Assembly: GCA_026393835.1 (NCBI GenBank)
Contig: JAPKZK010000088.1
Span: forward strand, 1 to 48,506
DNA length: 48,506 nucleotides
From: Candidatus Aminicenantota bacterium
Lineage (GTDB): Bacteria > Acidobacteriota > Aminicenantia > UBA2199
Direction of reading: 5' to 3'
Shown here: piece after piece, positions 34,907-43,351 of the stretch
Layout: every line of letters begins with the position of its first letter
How positions within the stretch are numbered: position 1 is the stretch's first letter
Made by a program: the position numbers and the translations under genes
Notes under the pieces: generated by a model
Database searches by the model: none
What the model was told of the DNA's origin: nothing
What the model saw: only the letters and a program-made list of their open reading frames with translations

Positions 34907-35134
34907 ATGAACAATAAACTAAGATTAGACACAGGGCAAATCGAAGTGATCGATGATGCTTGTGCTCGGATTTACGCCTCAAAATCTCCGGTCGAACGGC
35001 TGAAAATCGCTTCCGGGATGTGGCGGTCCGCTAACAAGTTAATAACACTGGCGGTCAAATCCCAATACCCTCATTGGAGCGAACAAGAAGTCTGCCACGA
35101 AGTAATCAGAAGGCTTTCACATGGAGCCCTTTGA
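34907..35134 (+). CDS. Small hypothetical protein coupled to a nucleotidyltransferase
   Basis: A 75-residue protein with a helical, partly amphipathic sequence (VIDDACARIYASKSPVERLK, then HWSEQEVCHEVIRRLSHG). I do not recognise the family. It overlaps the following nucleotidyltransferase gene by 14 bases, so the two products are probably made together and may act as a pair, as in toxin-antitoxin-like or AbiE-like systems. That pairing is inferred. Confidence 0.65.
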   Translation: MNNKLRLDTGQIEVIDDACARIYASKSPVERLKIASGMWRSANKLITLAVKSQYPHWSEQEVCHEVIRRLSHGAL

Positions 35135-35678
35135 GCTTTTAATCATCATTGCCAATGTCTTTGACAGCTTGAAAATCCCCTACTTCATCACTGGTTCCAT
35201 AGCCTCCATAACCTATGGAGAGCCCCGTTTTACCAATGATATCGATATGGTTGCGGATATAGAAGATTGGAATATTCCAGGTTTAATAGGTTGTTTTCCC
35301 GAACATGAGTATTACATTGATGTAGATTGCATCAAACAAGCAATCCAGTTCAAATCACAATTCAATATAATCCATCTTTCCTCTGGTTTAAAAATAGATG
35401 TCATGATAAAAAAGAAAACCTTTTTCGATAATAGCAGATTTTCAAGAATTAAGCGCCTTAAATTAGAAGAAAAAGAAATAAATTTTGCTTCACCTGAAGA
35501 TGTCATATTAAAAAAAATGGAATACTATAAAATGGGCTGTTCAGAAAAGCACCTCCGGGATATTTCCGGGATACTCAAGATTTACAAAGGTAAACTCGAT
35601 TTTGAGTATTTAAAAAACTGGATATCGCTATTCGACCTGGATGAAATATGGGAAGCGATTGAAAAACGATTGGTATGA
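35121..35678 (+). CDS. Nucleotidyltransferase-fold protein
   Basis: A 185-residue protein of the minimal nucleotidyltransferase/AbiEii-like class. The active-site pattern is present: GS at 25-26 (FITGSIASITYGEPR), the metal ligands D40 and D42 (TNDIDMV), and a third acid at D93 (LKIDVMI). The C-terminal part, FASPEDVILKKMEYYKMG, is the segment that usually follows in this class. Such proteins transfer a nucleotide to protein or tRNA in some type IV or type VII toxin-antitoxin pairs. The substrate here is unknown. It is translationally linked to the 75-residue protein before it. Confidence 0.8.
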   Translation: MEPFELLIIIANVFDSLKIPYFITGSIASITYGEPRFTNDIDMVADIEDWNIPGLIGCFPEHEYYIDVDCIKQAIQFKSQFNIIHLSSGLKIDVMIKKKTFFDNSRFSRIKRLKLEEKEINFASPEDVILKKMEYYKMGCSEKHLRDISGILKIYKGKLDFEYLKNWISLFDLDEIWEAIEKRLV

Positions 35679-35739
35679 AAGGAAAAAGGTATATTGAGAT
35701 TCCCGTCATTTTGTTATAGAATAACCGGGGAGGCAAAAA

Positions 35740-36774
35740 ATGAATAAGAATAAACAAGAAACAGTTTTTGACAGCGACGGCTTGTTCCCGGATGCCATCA
35801 TGCAAACCGTGATGGCGTTTCAAAAAAGCAGGATACTTCTCACGGCATTTGAGTTGGAATTGTTCACTGCCCTGGATGGAGAAAGTAAAACATCCGCGGA
35901 AATGGCCGAACAATTGGGTGTGGATAAGCGGGCCCTGGACCGCTTGATGAATGCCCTTTGCGTCATGGAGTTGCTGGAGAAAAAGGGGAATATGTTCGCC
36001 AATACCCCGGCCGCGCAGAAATTCCTGGTAAAAGGCGGCCCCGAGTTTTTAGGCGGTTTCTACCACAGTAATCATCTCTGGGACACCTGGGGTACGCTGA
36101 CCCGGGCGGTACGCAGCGGGAAATCCGTTATCGAACGTAAGATCGACGACAGGGGCGAAGAGTGGTTGACCGCTTTTATCTCCGCCATGCATTACCGGGC
36201 CTCGCGTACCGCGCCCTCGGTAATCGCCAAACTGGATTTAACAAACGTTTCCCGTGTGCTTGATGTGGGCGGCGGTTCCGGCGCTTTTGCCATGGCTTTC
36301 GTTAAAGCCAAAGAAACTATAAAAGCGGTGGTCTTCGATTTACCCAACGTCATTCCTTTGACCAGGGGGTATATTGAGCAAGAAGGATTTCATGGGAAAG
36401 TGGATGTCGTTGAGGGTGATTATCATACGGATGATTTGGGCGGCGGGTATGACCTGGTTTTCCTTTCCGCCGTTATTCACAGCAATTCCGTGGAGCAGAA
36501 CATAAAACTGATTCATAAATGCGCCCAGGCGCTCAATCCCGGCGGCCAGGTAGTGATCCAGGATTTTATCATGAATGAGGCGCGAACGGAACCGGGCATG
36601 GGGGCCATGTTTGCCATCAACATGTTGGTGGGCACCGAAGCCGGGGATACGTTTACGGAAAAGGAAGTAAAGGAGTGGTTGACCCTGGCGGGGTTGTCCA
36701 TGATTACCAGGGTAGAAAGCACTATGGGAAATTCGCTGGTAACAGGACGATTATGCGCTCCAGGCCGGAAGTAA
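35740..36774 (+). CDS. O-methyltransferase-like protein (winged helix plus SAM domain)
   Basis: A 344-residue protein of the acetylserotonin/hydroxyneurosporene O-methyltransferase type. Residues ~15-100 form a winged-helix dimerisation domain (ELELFTALDGESKTSAEMAE, VDKRALDRLMNALC). The SAM-binding motif is LDVGGGSGAFA near 175-185, followed by VVFDLPNV and the GDYHTDDLG segment. The usual catalytic histidine region reads FLSAVIHSNS, with histidine retained. GGGAGG at 35728-35733 sets the start. The substrate is not predictable; such enzymes tailor secondary metabolites, but this one lies more than 20 kb from the NRPS. Confidence 0.85.
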   Translation: MNKNKQETVFDSDGLFPDAIMQTVMAFQKSRILLTAFELELFTALDGESKTSAEMAEQLGVDKRALDRLMNALCVMELLEKKGNMFANTPAAQKFLVKGGPEFLGGFYHSNHLWDTWGTLTRAVRSGKSVIERKIDDRGEEWLTAFISAMHYRASRTAPSVIAKLDLTNVSRVLDVGGGSGAFAMAFVKAKETIKAVVFDLPNVIPLTRGYIEQEGFHGKVDVVEGDYHTDDLGGGYDLVFLSAVIHSNSVEQNIKLIHKCAQALNPGGQVVIQDFIMNEARTEPGMGAMFAINMLVGTEAGDTFTEKEVKEWLTLAGLSMITRVESTMGNSLVTGRLCAPGRK

Positions 36775-36776
36775 GT

Positions 36777-37733
36777 TCAAAGGTTGTCTATCTCTTCTTT
36801 TGAAAGCCCGGTTGATTGCATAATTAAATCGACAGCGGCGCCATTTTTTTTCATTGCCGCGGCAGCCAGGAGAAGACCTTCTTTCACTCCTTCCGCTTTA
36901 CCTTCGGCTTTACCTTCGGCTTTACCTTCCGCTTTACCTTCCGCTTTACCTTCCGCGAGTCCTTCTTCCCTGGCTTTTCTTTTCCCATATTCCGATTCGA
37001 AGCGAATCGTATCCGCTGCACTGGCTTCATCTCTCAACTGATCCAGGAAATGCCGGTAAGCGGGTAATTCTTCTTCCGGGAGATTGATCTCTTTCAACTT
37101 CTCCCGCGCTTCCGACAGTCCTTTGGCTTTAAACTCGTCCTTTATATCGCTGTTTTTTAAAAAGTATACCCATTCGTCAAGGGTATCTTTGGCGATATCA
37201 TCGAAGTCATTGACCTTAATAATATAGTGCTCCGGGTAAATCGCGGTTACTGTTTGCCTCTTGAACAACTCTTTTTGGGTTTCTGATAATTCAAGCGTAT
37301 CGTTTCTATGAATGCCTTTAAAATAGGTTCCTCCGTAATACACATAATCCTGGCCCTGGCCCAGATCGAAGTATATTACACTGACAGTAATGACTTTTTT
37401 CACATATTTGTAGGGCTCGCCTACCCGGATATGTTCGGTAACGACTTTGGAAGTGTTGTAAAGGATTTTATAAAAATAGTCCAATTCTCGTGTATTCTGT
37501 ATTTCCACGATGATTAATTGGTCTTTAGAGTCCTTCACCAGCATATCGACCCGGTTGGATTTGTCGTTGGCGGATTCCTTATTCCCCTCGCTTTCCAGGA
37601 TATCTATGATTTTAATATCCTCTTTGATCAGTTCGCTGAGGAACCCTTCCAGGATGCCGAAATTTGCTTTGCTCCTGAGCATCTTCTTGACTGCCCAGTC
37701 GAAACGAATGTGTTTTTGTCTTGTTATCACCAT
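36777..37733 (-). CDS. Rpn-family (PD-(D/E)XK) recombination-promoting nuclease/putative transposase
   Basis: A 318-residue protein. The nuclease signature is visible: D63 in RVDMLVKD and the E77-x-Q79 pair in IIVEIQNTREL, preceded by the family's N-terminal FDWAVKKMLRSKANFGILEGFL. The C terminus has a run of AEGK units coded by a 12-base tandem repeat (about 36890-36955 on the plus strand), then a short helical tail ending SKEEIDNL. Rpn/PDDEXK_2 proteins promote RecA-independent recombination in E. coli, and the repeat copy number is prone to vary. It faces the methyltransferase tail to tail with 2 bases between them. Confidence 0.85.
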   Translation of the reverse strand: MVITRQKHIRFDWAVKKMLRSKANFGILEGFLSELIKEDIKIIDILESEGNKESANDKSNRVDMLVKDSKDQLIIVEIQNTRELDYFYKILYNTSKVVTEHIRVGEPYKYVKKVITVSVIYFDLGQGQDYVYYGGTYFKGIHRNDTLELSETQKELFKRQTVTAIYPEHYIIKVNDFDDIAKDTLDEWVYFLKNSDIKDEFKAKGLSEAREKLKEINLPEEELPAYRHFLDQLRDEASAADTIRFESEYGKRKAREEGLAEGKAEGKAEGKAEGKAEGKAEGVKEGLLLAAAAMKKNGAAVDLIMQSTGLSKEEIDNL

Positions 37734-38155
37734 GATGATTTAATTGTACAAAAAAAAATGCTTTTTTTCAATAGCCGGTGCTAAAGAAAATCCGAATTTC
37801 GTGCTTCGGATTCATGATATGGTGGGCCAAAGGCCCGGGGCAATAAGGAGCAGACACTTTTTATATAGAATGATGAATGATGAATGATGAATGATGAAGA
37901 AAAACAGGAAGCGAGGAAGCGAGGGAAAAGATGGAAGTTGAGAAGTTGAGAAGTTGAGAAGGTGAGAAAAACATCCTGTAATCTGTGTTAATCAGTGTAA
38001 TCTGTGGACGAATGTTTTTTTTAATTCGTGTTAATTCGTGTAATTCGTGGGCGGGTTTTTCTTCGCGGTCCTTCGCGTTCTTCGCGGCTAAGATTGGACT
38101 TTTATTGCTCTTTATGGTATTGTTGATGAATCGTTTAAACAGGGAGTGACAGCCC
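37734..38155. other. Repeat-filled intergenic stretch
   Basis: No gene seen. From left to right it holds TGATGAA tandem units (about 37868-37899), GAAGCGAGGAAGCGAGG, four GTTGAGAA/GGTGAGAA units (37930-37966), TAATCTGTG repeats, ATTCGTGTTA repeats, and the TTCGCGGTCC/TTCGCG motif (38060-38090). These are the same micro-repeat families found inside the NRPS and in other gaps. A ribosome binding site for the next gene lies at about 38142. Confidence 0.7.
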
Positions 38156-39071
38156 ATGAAGGTATTTATTTCATCGACGTATGAGGATTTGAAAGAGTAC
38201 AGGCAAAAGGCCATTGAGGCGGCGCTTCGAGTGAAATGCCAACCGCTGGCCATGGAACATTTCGGCGCACGGGCGGAGGAAGCCACCAGGGTTTGCGATA
38301 AGGAAATCCGGGATTGCGATGTTTTTATCGGCATCTATGCGCACCGGTACGGGTATATTCCCGGGGGGCAAACCAAATCCATCACGCACCTGGAATATGA
38401 CCTGGCCAGGGAATTGGGAAAGGACTGCCTGTGCTTTATCATGGACAAAGATTTTCCCTGGCCTGCATCCGCCATGGAAATGGAAAAATATGCGGAGCTT
38501 AAGGCTTTCCGGGAAGAGGTGAAAAAGGCGCGTGTGGTTGAGTCTTTTAAAAGCCCGGAAGATTTTATGGGCAAGCTTTCCGCTTCCCTGGGAAACCATA
38601 TCGCACAGGGATTGGGGAAAAAAGATAAGGAAGAAGAAGGTACATATTATATTCCCCGTGCGCCTTATCCTTATATGGCGCACCCCTATGCCCTGCCGGA
38701 GCATTTTACCGGCAGGAGGGCCGAGATGGCCATGCTTTCCAACTGGTTCTTTAATGAAAAGGAACCGGTGCTGGCGCTTGAAGCCATCGGCGGCATGGGC
38801 AAAAGCGCTTTATCCTGGACCTGGCTCCACCAGGAAATAATGGAACGGGCCGTGAAAGGGGACGGGTTAAGGGGTGTGTTCTGGTGGTCTTTTTACGATG
38901 AACCGTTTGAATCGTTTATCACGCAATTGTATTGCTATGTGACCGGGAAAGAGACAACCCAGGCGATCCACATGGGAGAACTCCTGGCGGCATTCAATCA
39001 ACGGCGGTTTTTGCTGGTGTTGGCCGGTCTGGAGCGCGCCCTGCGCGGGTATGCCGGAATGAAGGCCATGT
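38156..39071 (+). pseudogene. Truncated STAND-type protein with DUF4062 domain
   Basis: The first ~305 residues match a DUF4062-NTPase protein: the N-terminal domain MKVFISSTYEDLKEYR to about 95, then a P-loop AIGGMGKSA (210-218) of NACHT/NB-ARC type. Where Walker B should read LLVLDGLER it reads LLVLAGLER (A290), losing the catalytic aspartate. The gene then stops making sense at about 39071, where a transposase relic begins, and the downstream sensor repeats are missing. STAND proteins of this kind are often defence or signalling switches. This copy is almost certainly non-functional. Confidence 0.75.
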
Positions 39072-39476
39072 TTATAACTATCCTTAGAATTGCATTCAAA
39101 AGGTCACGCGGCAAGTCATATGATTGTAAGAAACCTTTTGCTTGAAATGGGGTATAAATGTTATCCGAATGCAAAAAAAATCTTGATAACAGCCGATGGA
39201 GAAGGCAGTAACCGATCACGGGTAAGGCTTTGGAAAACCGAGTTGCAAAAACTCGCCGATGAAATAAGTAGGGATATTTCGGTTTGCCATTTTCCCCCTG
39301 GCGCCAACAACTGGAACAAAATAGAACACAGGCTTTTTTCCCAAATAACTAAAAACTGGAGAGGACGACCACTGGTAAGTTATGAAGTGATTGTTAATCT
39401 GATAAAAAACACCGCAACCAAAACAGGGCTTGAAGTAAAAAAGGAATTAAAACCTCAAATAAAGAATTTAAAATAG
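39072..39476 (+). pseudogene. ISAzo13-type transposase relic (C-terminal part)
   Basis: Frame 39090-39476 has the C-terminal signature of ISAzo13-family transposases: LLLEMGYKCYPNAKKILIT, then TADGEGSNRSR and CHFPPGANNWNKIEHRLFS, ending in YEVIVNL. The N-terminal two thirds are missing and there is no start codon in a sensible place. It abuts the truncated STAND gene, so an insertion followed by deletion probably broke both. Confidence 0.75.
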
Positions 39477-39606
39477 CTAACATCAAAATGATTAAGTTAT
39501 TTCATTACAATGCCTTAGTCTGTGTTCGTCCGTGTCCGCCGAGTGTAATCGCCCGTACGTGGGCTGTTTTAGCGGCCTCCGCCTCCTTATTCGCCTTTCC
39601 CCATTC

Positions 39607-40221
39607 TCAACTCAATAAAAGATTCTGCTTACGATACTTTCTTAACATGCTGTCGAAACCGTCCACTAAACATATTTCAAGCGCTTTGGCCGCTTCTTCC
39701 AGGTAAGTGGGCAATATGGCCTGTTCCCCGGGGGAAAAATTCCCCAATACATAAGAAGTGATATCGGGATGTGCGGGCCGCGAAATGCCTAAACGCATCC
39801 GCTTAAAATCCCGGGTTCCCAAGACGTCGGCAATGGAACGCAAGCCATTGTGCCCGGCCAAACCACCCCCCTGTTTAAAACCCAATACGCCGAAATCCAA
39901 TTCCAACTCGTCGTGTATTACCAGGACTTCCTCCATGGGGATTTTAAAAAACTGCATCATGGGCAGAAGGCTTTGCCCGCTGAGGTTCATATAAGTCAAC
40001 GGCGCCAGGAAATAGACTTTCCTGCCGGCGATAACCATGGAGGTATATTCTCCTTTGAATTTTTGCTGCCAGTCAAGTTCTTCGAAAAAGGAGAGCTTCT
40101 CTATCATTTGCCAGGCAATGTTATGGCGCGTGGCGGCATATTGGCCGCCGGGGTTCCCCAACGCCGTCACCAGCGTAATCGGGGTATTCCCGCCGCTGCT
40201 GTTATCGACATTTTCAGCCAT
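39607..40221 (-). CDS. pth: Peptidyl-tRNA hydrolase
   Basis: A 204-residue Pth, which releases peptides from tRNA after premature drop-off. The family motifs are clear: TALGNPGGQYAATRHNIAW with the catalytic histidine, VIHDELELDFG with the catalytic aspartate, GGGLAGHNGLRSI and RLGISRP. I put the start at the ATG at 40221, about 8 bases after an AAAGGAG Shine-Dalgarno; the longer frame from 40242 would place the Shine-Dalgarno inside the gene. It follows the sulfatase-like gene on the same strand with 17 bases between. Confidence 0.93.
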   Translation of the reverse strand: MAENVDNSSGGNTPITLVTALGNPGGQYAATRHNIAWQMIEKLSFFEELDWQQKFKGEYTSMVIAGRKVYFLAPLTYMNLSGQSLLPMMQFFKIPMEEVLVIHDELELDFGVLGFKQGGGLAGHNGLRSIADVLGTRDFKRMRLGISRPAHPDITSYVLGNFSPGEQAILPTYLEEAAKALEICLVDGFDSMLRKYRKQNLLLS

Positions 40222-40238
40222 GCCCATGTCTCCTTTAA

Positions 40239-42092
40239 TCATAAATACCCCAATGTCTTCAGGTCTTCCATTAATTTTTTGGGAACTTTCTTTTTATCGG
40301 TTCTAAGTTTGATGGTTTTGGTAAAATCCAGGAATTCCCTGGTTTTAAAAGGCTCTTTCAGGATAATATCGGTTTTGTCCCCGGGGTCCCGGTAAATATC
40401 GAACATTTCGTTATCAAAGGGTGGCGGAGGGAAGGTATAAAATTCCCGTTCTTTTGGGGTCATTTTATCATAGTATATGAATTTCAAATTTCCTGAGATG
40501 ACAGCGATTTTTAGGTTGGTTTTGCGCATTACCCTGGAGGCCAGGCAGGAAATAATTTTCCGGTTGGGTTCCCCTTTCCCCCGGACTGCGCCAACAAGGG
40601 AGACGCCGTCCGGGCGCGGCAACCATGATTCATCCGGCTCAATGCCCTCGGTATCCATAATGGTGGGTAAAATATCCGTAATCGATGCCAGGCTGTTTAC
40701 TCCCTGCCCCGCATCGCGATTGCCGGGGAATTTTACCAACAGGGGAATCTTGATGAGTTCATTGTAAAGCGAATGTCCATGTTCCCAACCGCCATGGTCA
40801 AAAAACTCATCGCCGTGGTCCGAGAGTAAAATAATCAGCGAATCCCGGTAAATCTTTTGCCTCTTCAAAAAAGAGATAAATTGACCGAACCGGTAATCGA
40901 ACGTATAAACCCCGGCCTCATACACCCTTTCGATATCCAGCCGCTCCTTTTCCGGGATTTTTTTATAGAGGCCCTTTCCCTTATCGACGAACTCCCCGGC
41001 ATTGAATTTATATAGACCGGGAATAATTTTGCATTTGGCATAGTATTCATCGGCCAGGTCCAGTTCCGGTAAGTAGGGGCTGTGGACCTGGTAGGAATGC
41101 AGGAAAAAGAGGGCAGCGCGGGATTTTTCCGCCAGGATCATTTTCCTGGCGCGGCTGAAGGTGCGCATCGAGGCGGTTCGATCATTATAAGCCTTCTTAT
41201 ATTCAGTGTAGTAATCGAAACCCTGGTGAAACCCGAATTCGGCGGAAACGAAATGGGAGTCGGTAATGCCGTAAATAAGAAATTTTTTCTTGAGCACATC
41301 GAACAAGATTTTATTATTCTTAAGGGCGTCTTTGTTGGGGAAGTTGACATGGTGATTGTTGGGAAACAGGCCGGTAAACATGGAAGCGTGGGCCGGTAAG
41401 GTCCATGGCGCAGTGGAATAGGCCTGGGTAAAAACAGCGGCGTCTTTTGAGAAGGCGTCGATATGGGGCGAACATTTTTTTTCTTTGTTATAGGTCCCGA
41501 GAAAATCCCAGCGCAGGGTATCGGCGACAATGATGAAAACGAAATGGGTTTTTTCCCTCCTCTGTTTATAAAACGCCGGGTCGCCGATAAAACCGAAACC
41601 GGCGTCGCCGGCGGCAATCATAATGGCGTCGTCTTTTTCCAGGTCCAGCCGTTCCCTGCACCTGGAGATACCGTTGGCGCCGATGGGGTCGGCGGCGGGT
41701 AATGCTATTTTACGAATTTCCTTCCCGCTTTTGTCGGTCTGGATTAAAAATGCATGGATGGATTTCCTGGTCTTAGACTTAAGTAAATAAAAGAAATCCA
41801 CGATATATTCGCCGCTTAAGTGCGGTTGGATACGGATGGAATCGGAAGGGTTGCGCGAACTTATGGGAATCCCTGCCAGGGTGGTATATTCATTCTTCCT
41901 CCCGACGCAGAGTTTTGCGTCGTCCGGTTTTATACTGATGGATTGAAAAGGGGGGATCGTTTTGGGAGGCGGTTGAGTGAGTGGAATTCGCAAGACCTCA
42001 TTCGCCGGTTTTGGAAGAAGGAAAATCAAACCGGCAATGCAGACTGCAAAGAACCCGATTGCTGGGAAAATGTATTTCTTTTTCATATTCAT
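40239..42092 (-). CDS. Membrane-anchored sulfatase/phosphoethanolamine-transferase-like hydrolase
   Basis: A 617-residue alkaline-phosphatase-superfamily protein. An N-terminal membrane helix (FPAIGFFAVCIAGLIFLL) anchors it outside the cytoplasm, followed by a beta-rich domain of ~150 residues. The sulfatase domain begins at VADTLRWDFLG (metal aspartate), with TAPWTLPAHASMFTG at the usual nucleophile place and SDHGDEFFDHGGWEHG at the second metal site. The classic C/S-x-P-x-R sulfatase motif is replaced by W-T-L-P-A-H, so a formylglycine-type sulfatase is unlikely; threonine may be the nucleophile, as in phosphotransferases. Substrate unknown. A -35/-10 pair lies about 19 bases upstream. Confidence 0.8.
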   Translation of the reverse strand: MNMKKKYIFPAIGFFAVCIAGLIFLLPKPANEVLRIPLTQPPPKTIPPFQSISIKPDDAKLCVGRKNEYTTLAGIPISSRNPSDSIRIQPHLSGEYIVDFFYLLKSKTRKSIHAFLIQTDKSGKEIRKIALPAADPIGANGISRCRERLDLEKDDAIMIAAGDAGFGFIGDPAFYKQRREKTHFVFIIVADTLRWDFLGTYNKEKKCSPHIDAFSKDAAVFTQAYSTAPWTLPAHASMFTGLFPNNHHVNFPNKDALKNNKILFDVLKKKFLIYGITDSHFVSAEFGFHQGFDYYTEYKKAYNDRTASMRTFSRARKMILAEKSRAALFFLHSYQVHSPYLPELDLADEYYAKCKIIPGLYKFNAGEFVDKGKGLYKKIPEKERLDIERVYEAGVYTFDYRFGQFISFLKRQKIYRDSLIILLSDHGDEFFDHGGWEHGHSLYNELIKIPLLVKFPGNRDAGQGVNSLASITDILPTIMDTEGIEPDESWLPRPDGVSLVGAVRGKGEPNRKIISCLASRVMRKTNLKIAVISGNLKFIYYDKMTPKEREFYTFPPPPFDNEMFDIYRDPGDKTDIILKEPFKTREFLDFTKTIKLRTDKKKVPKKLMEDLKTLGYL

Positions 42093-42110
42093 ATTCGTTT
42101 TGAATTGCTA

Positions 42111-42139
42111 ATAGTATAACAGGGATGGCTTCTTGTCAA
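42111..42139 (-). promoter_or_regulatory. Sigma-70-type promoter for the sulfatase-pth unit
   Basis: On the minus strand a perfect TTGACA (42139-42134) is followed after 17 bases by TACTAT (42116-42111), with an alternative TATACT two bases earlier. The start codon is about 19 bases further on. Confidence 0.5.
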
Positions 42140-42252
42140 GTTTTCGGATTCTGGGAACCCCCCGTTTTTTAAACAAGCAAGGTTTTGATAACATTTGACA
42201 AAGAAGATTTACAGTGAATTTTATGTAGGAAATAGGGCCACAGTGGAAGTTT

Positions 42253-42588
42253 TCATTTAGAAACTTTTCCGGCCCTTATTTTTATTTTCCCGGTTAGTAG
42301 CCTGGACAGCAAAGTATTCCTGATGAGCCGATCCACCTCTTCCCCCCTTTTTATAAGGATTGTGAAATCGTTGGCTGGCTGTTTTATTTTTTCATCTAGG
42401 AAAAGCGTGCCCTGGTTCGCTGCTTCGATAAGCCCTATTTTGCTCTCTACGGCCCCGGTAAATTTACCTTGCCTGGCCCCTATTTCTTCCCATACCAGAA
42501 AATTATTTCCATTTTCCTTGACAAAACAAGGGCATTGGTTTACACTGTTCCCTTGTGAGGTTTTATGAACAATTACGACCCTAATCAC
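42253..42588 (-). pseudogene. Relic of a sigma-54-dependent regulator
   Basis: A 111-codon frame holds a corrupted AAA+ sigma-54 activator segment: GARQGKFTGAVESK corresponds to the GAFTGA loop, and IEAANQGTLFLDE to the Walker B region that follows it. Upstream and downstream parts of the family (Walker A, sensor, DNA-binding helix) are not recognisable, and the first residue of GAFTGA has changed. It is best read as a decayed fragment. Confidence 0.6.
42518..42546 (+). promoter_or_regulatory. Promoter of the AT-rich two-gene unit
   Basis: TTGACA at 42518-42523 and TACACT at 42541-42546, spaced by 17 bases, lie within the sigma-54 relic on the opposite strand. The gene at 42678 starts behind AGGAGG (42668-42673). 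Confidence 0.55.
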
Positions 42589-42677
42589 GGAGCCAACGAG
42601 CCAACGATGAGCTTTTTCAGGTCACAATTCCGTACAAATCCCGAACGGGTAGGGTCAAATAAATTTTAGGAGGAAAT

Positions 42678-43334
42678 ATGAAGAAAAAAATAATAATTGT
42701 ATCAATCATTGTTATAATGATAATGATGAGTCTCTCGACTACAAAGATTTATGGCCTTTTGGTAATGAATGACATCACGTGTTCATTTCCGGTAAGCTCA
42801 GAAAAGGCTGGAATCGAGACCAATGTAATTCAAGGATCAAAGCATTTTCTAAAAGCACAAACGTACGTGTCGAGTTTGTTCTTTGAGTTTGAGAATTCAG
42901 CCTTAGAAAAATTGAACATTTCAAATTCAGTTGATGCCTTGAACAAAACTATTGTTGAAATTGAATTGGCAATCAGCAGCTATACGGAGGCGACGGCAAT
43001 AGGGGAAAAAGTCGGACTTGAGGAAACGAAACGAGATATGTTTGCCAGTTATGATTATGACTCGTTAATCAAGGCATACAACCTCAATAATTCAATTGCA
43101 GAAACTGTAAAAGGATATCTCAAAGCCTTTGATATCATTAATCTATATCAGCACAATATCGAAAATCTAAAGCAGATACTTGTTACACTCAAATCAATTA
43201 AGACTGACCTATCTGAAGCAAAAACACCGTCGATCACTCGTTATTGGTTACTATTACAGCAATTTTCGGAAGCCAATCTTTTCGCCAATTATGCGACAAT
43301 AATGGGAAGCACCGTATTAAATAACTGTAGATAA
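42678..43334 (+). CDS. Exported helical protein, unknown family
   Basis: A 218-residue protein beginning with a basic residue cluster and a long hydrophobic stretch (IIIVSIIVIMIMMSL) that is either a signal peptide or an anchor. The remainder is almost all helix with heptad-like spacing (for example ALNKTIVEIELAISSYTEA and NIENLKQILVTLKSIKTD), suggesting a periplasmic helical bundle. I do not recognise a family. It is 17 bases upstream of a six-TM protein and shares its low GC, so the two probably form one envelope system. Confidence 0.65.
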   Translation: MKKKIIIVSIIVIMIMMSLSTTKIYGLLVMNDITCSFPVSSEKAGIETNVIQGSKHFLKAQTYVSSLFFEFENSALEKLNISNSVDALNKTIVEIELAISSYTEATAIGEKVGLEETKRDMFASYDYDSLIKAYNLNNSIAETVKGYLKAFDIINLYQHNIENLKQILVTLKSIKTDLSEAKTPSITRYWLLLQQFSEANLFANYATIMGSTVLNNCR

Positions 43335-43351
43335 TAACCAGGATATCTGAG

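Noticed and set aside
38171..38704. 177-codon minus-strand frame within the DUF4062 gene
   Set aside because: Shadow frame opposite clear DUF4062 sequence.
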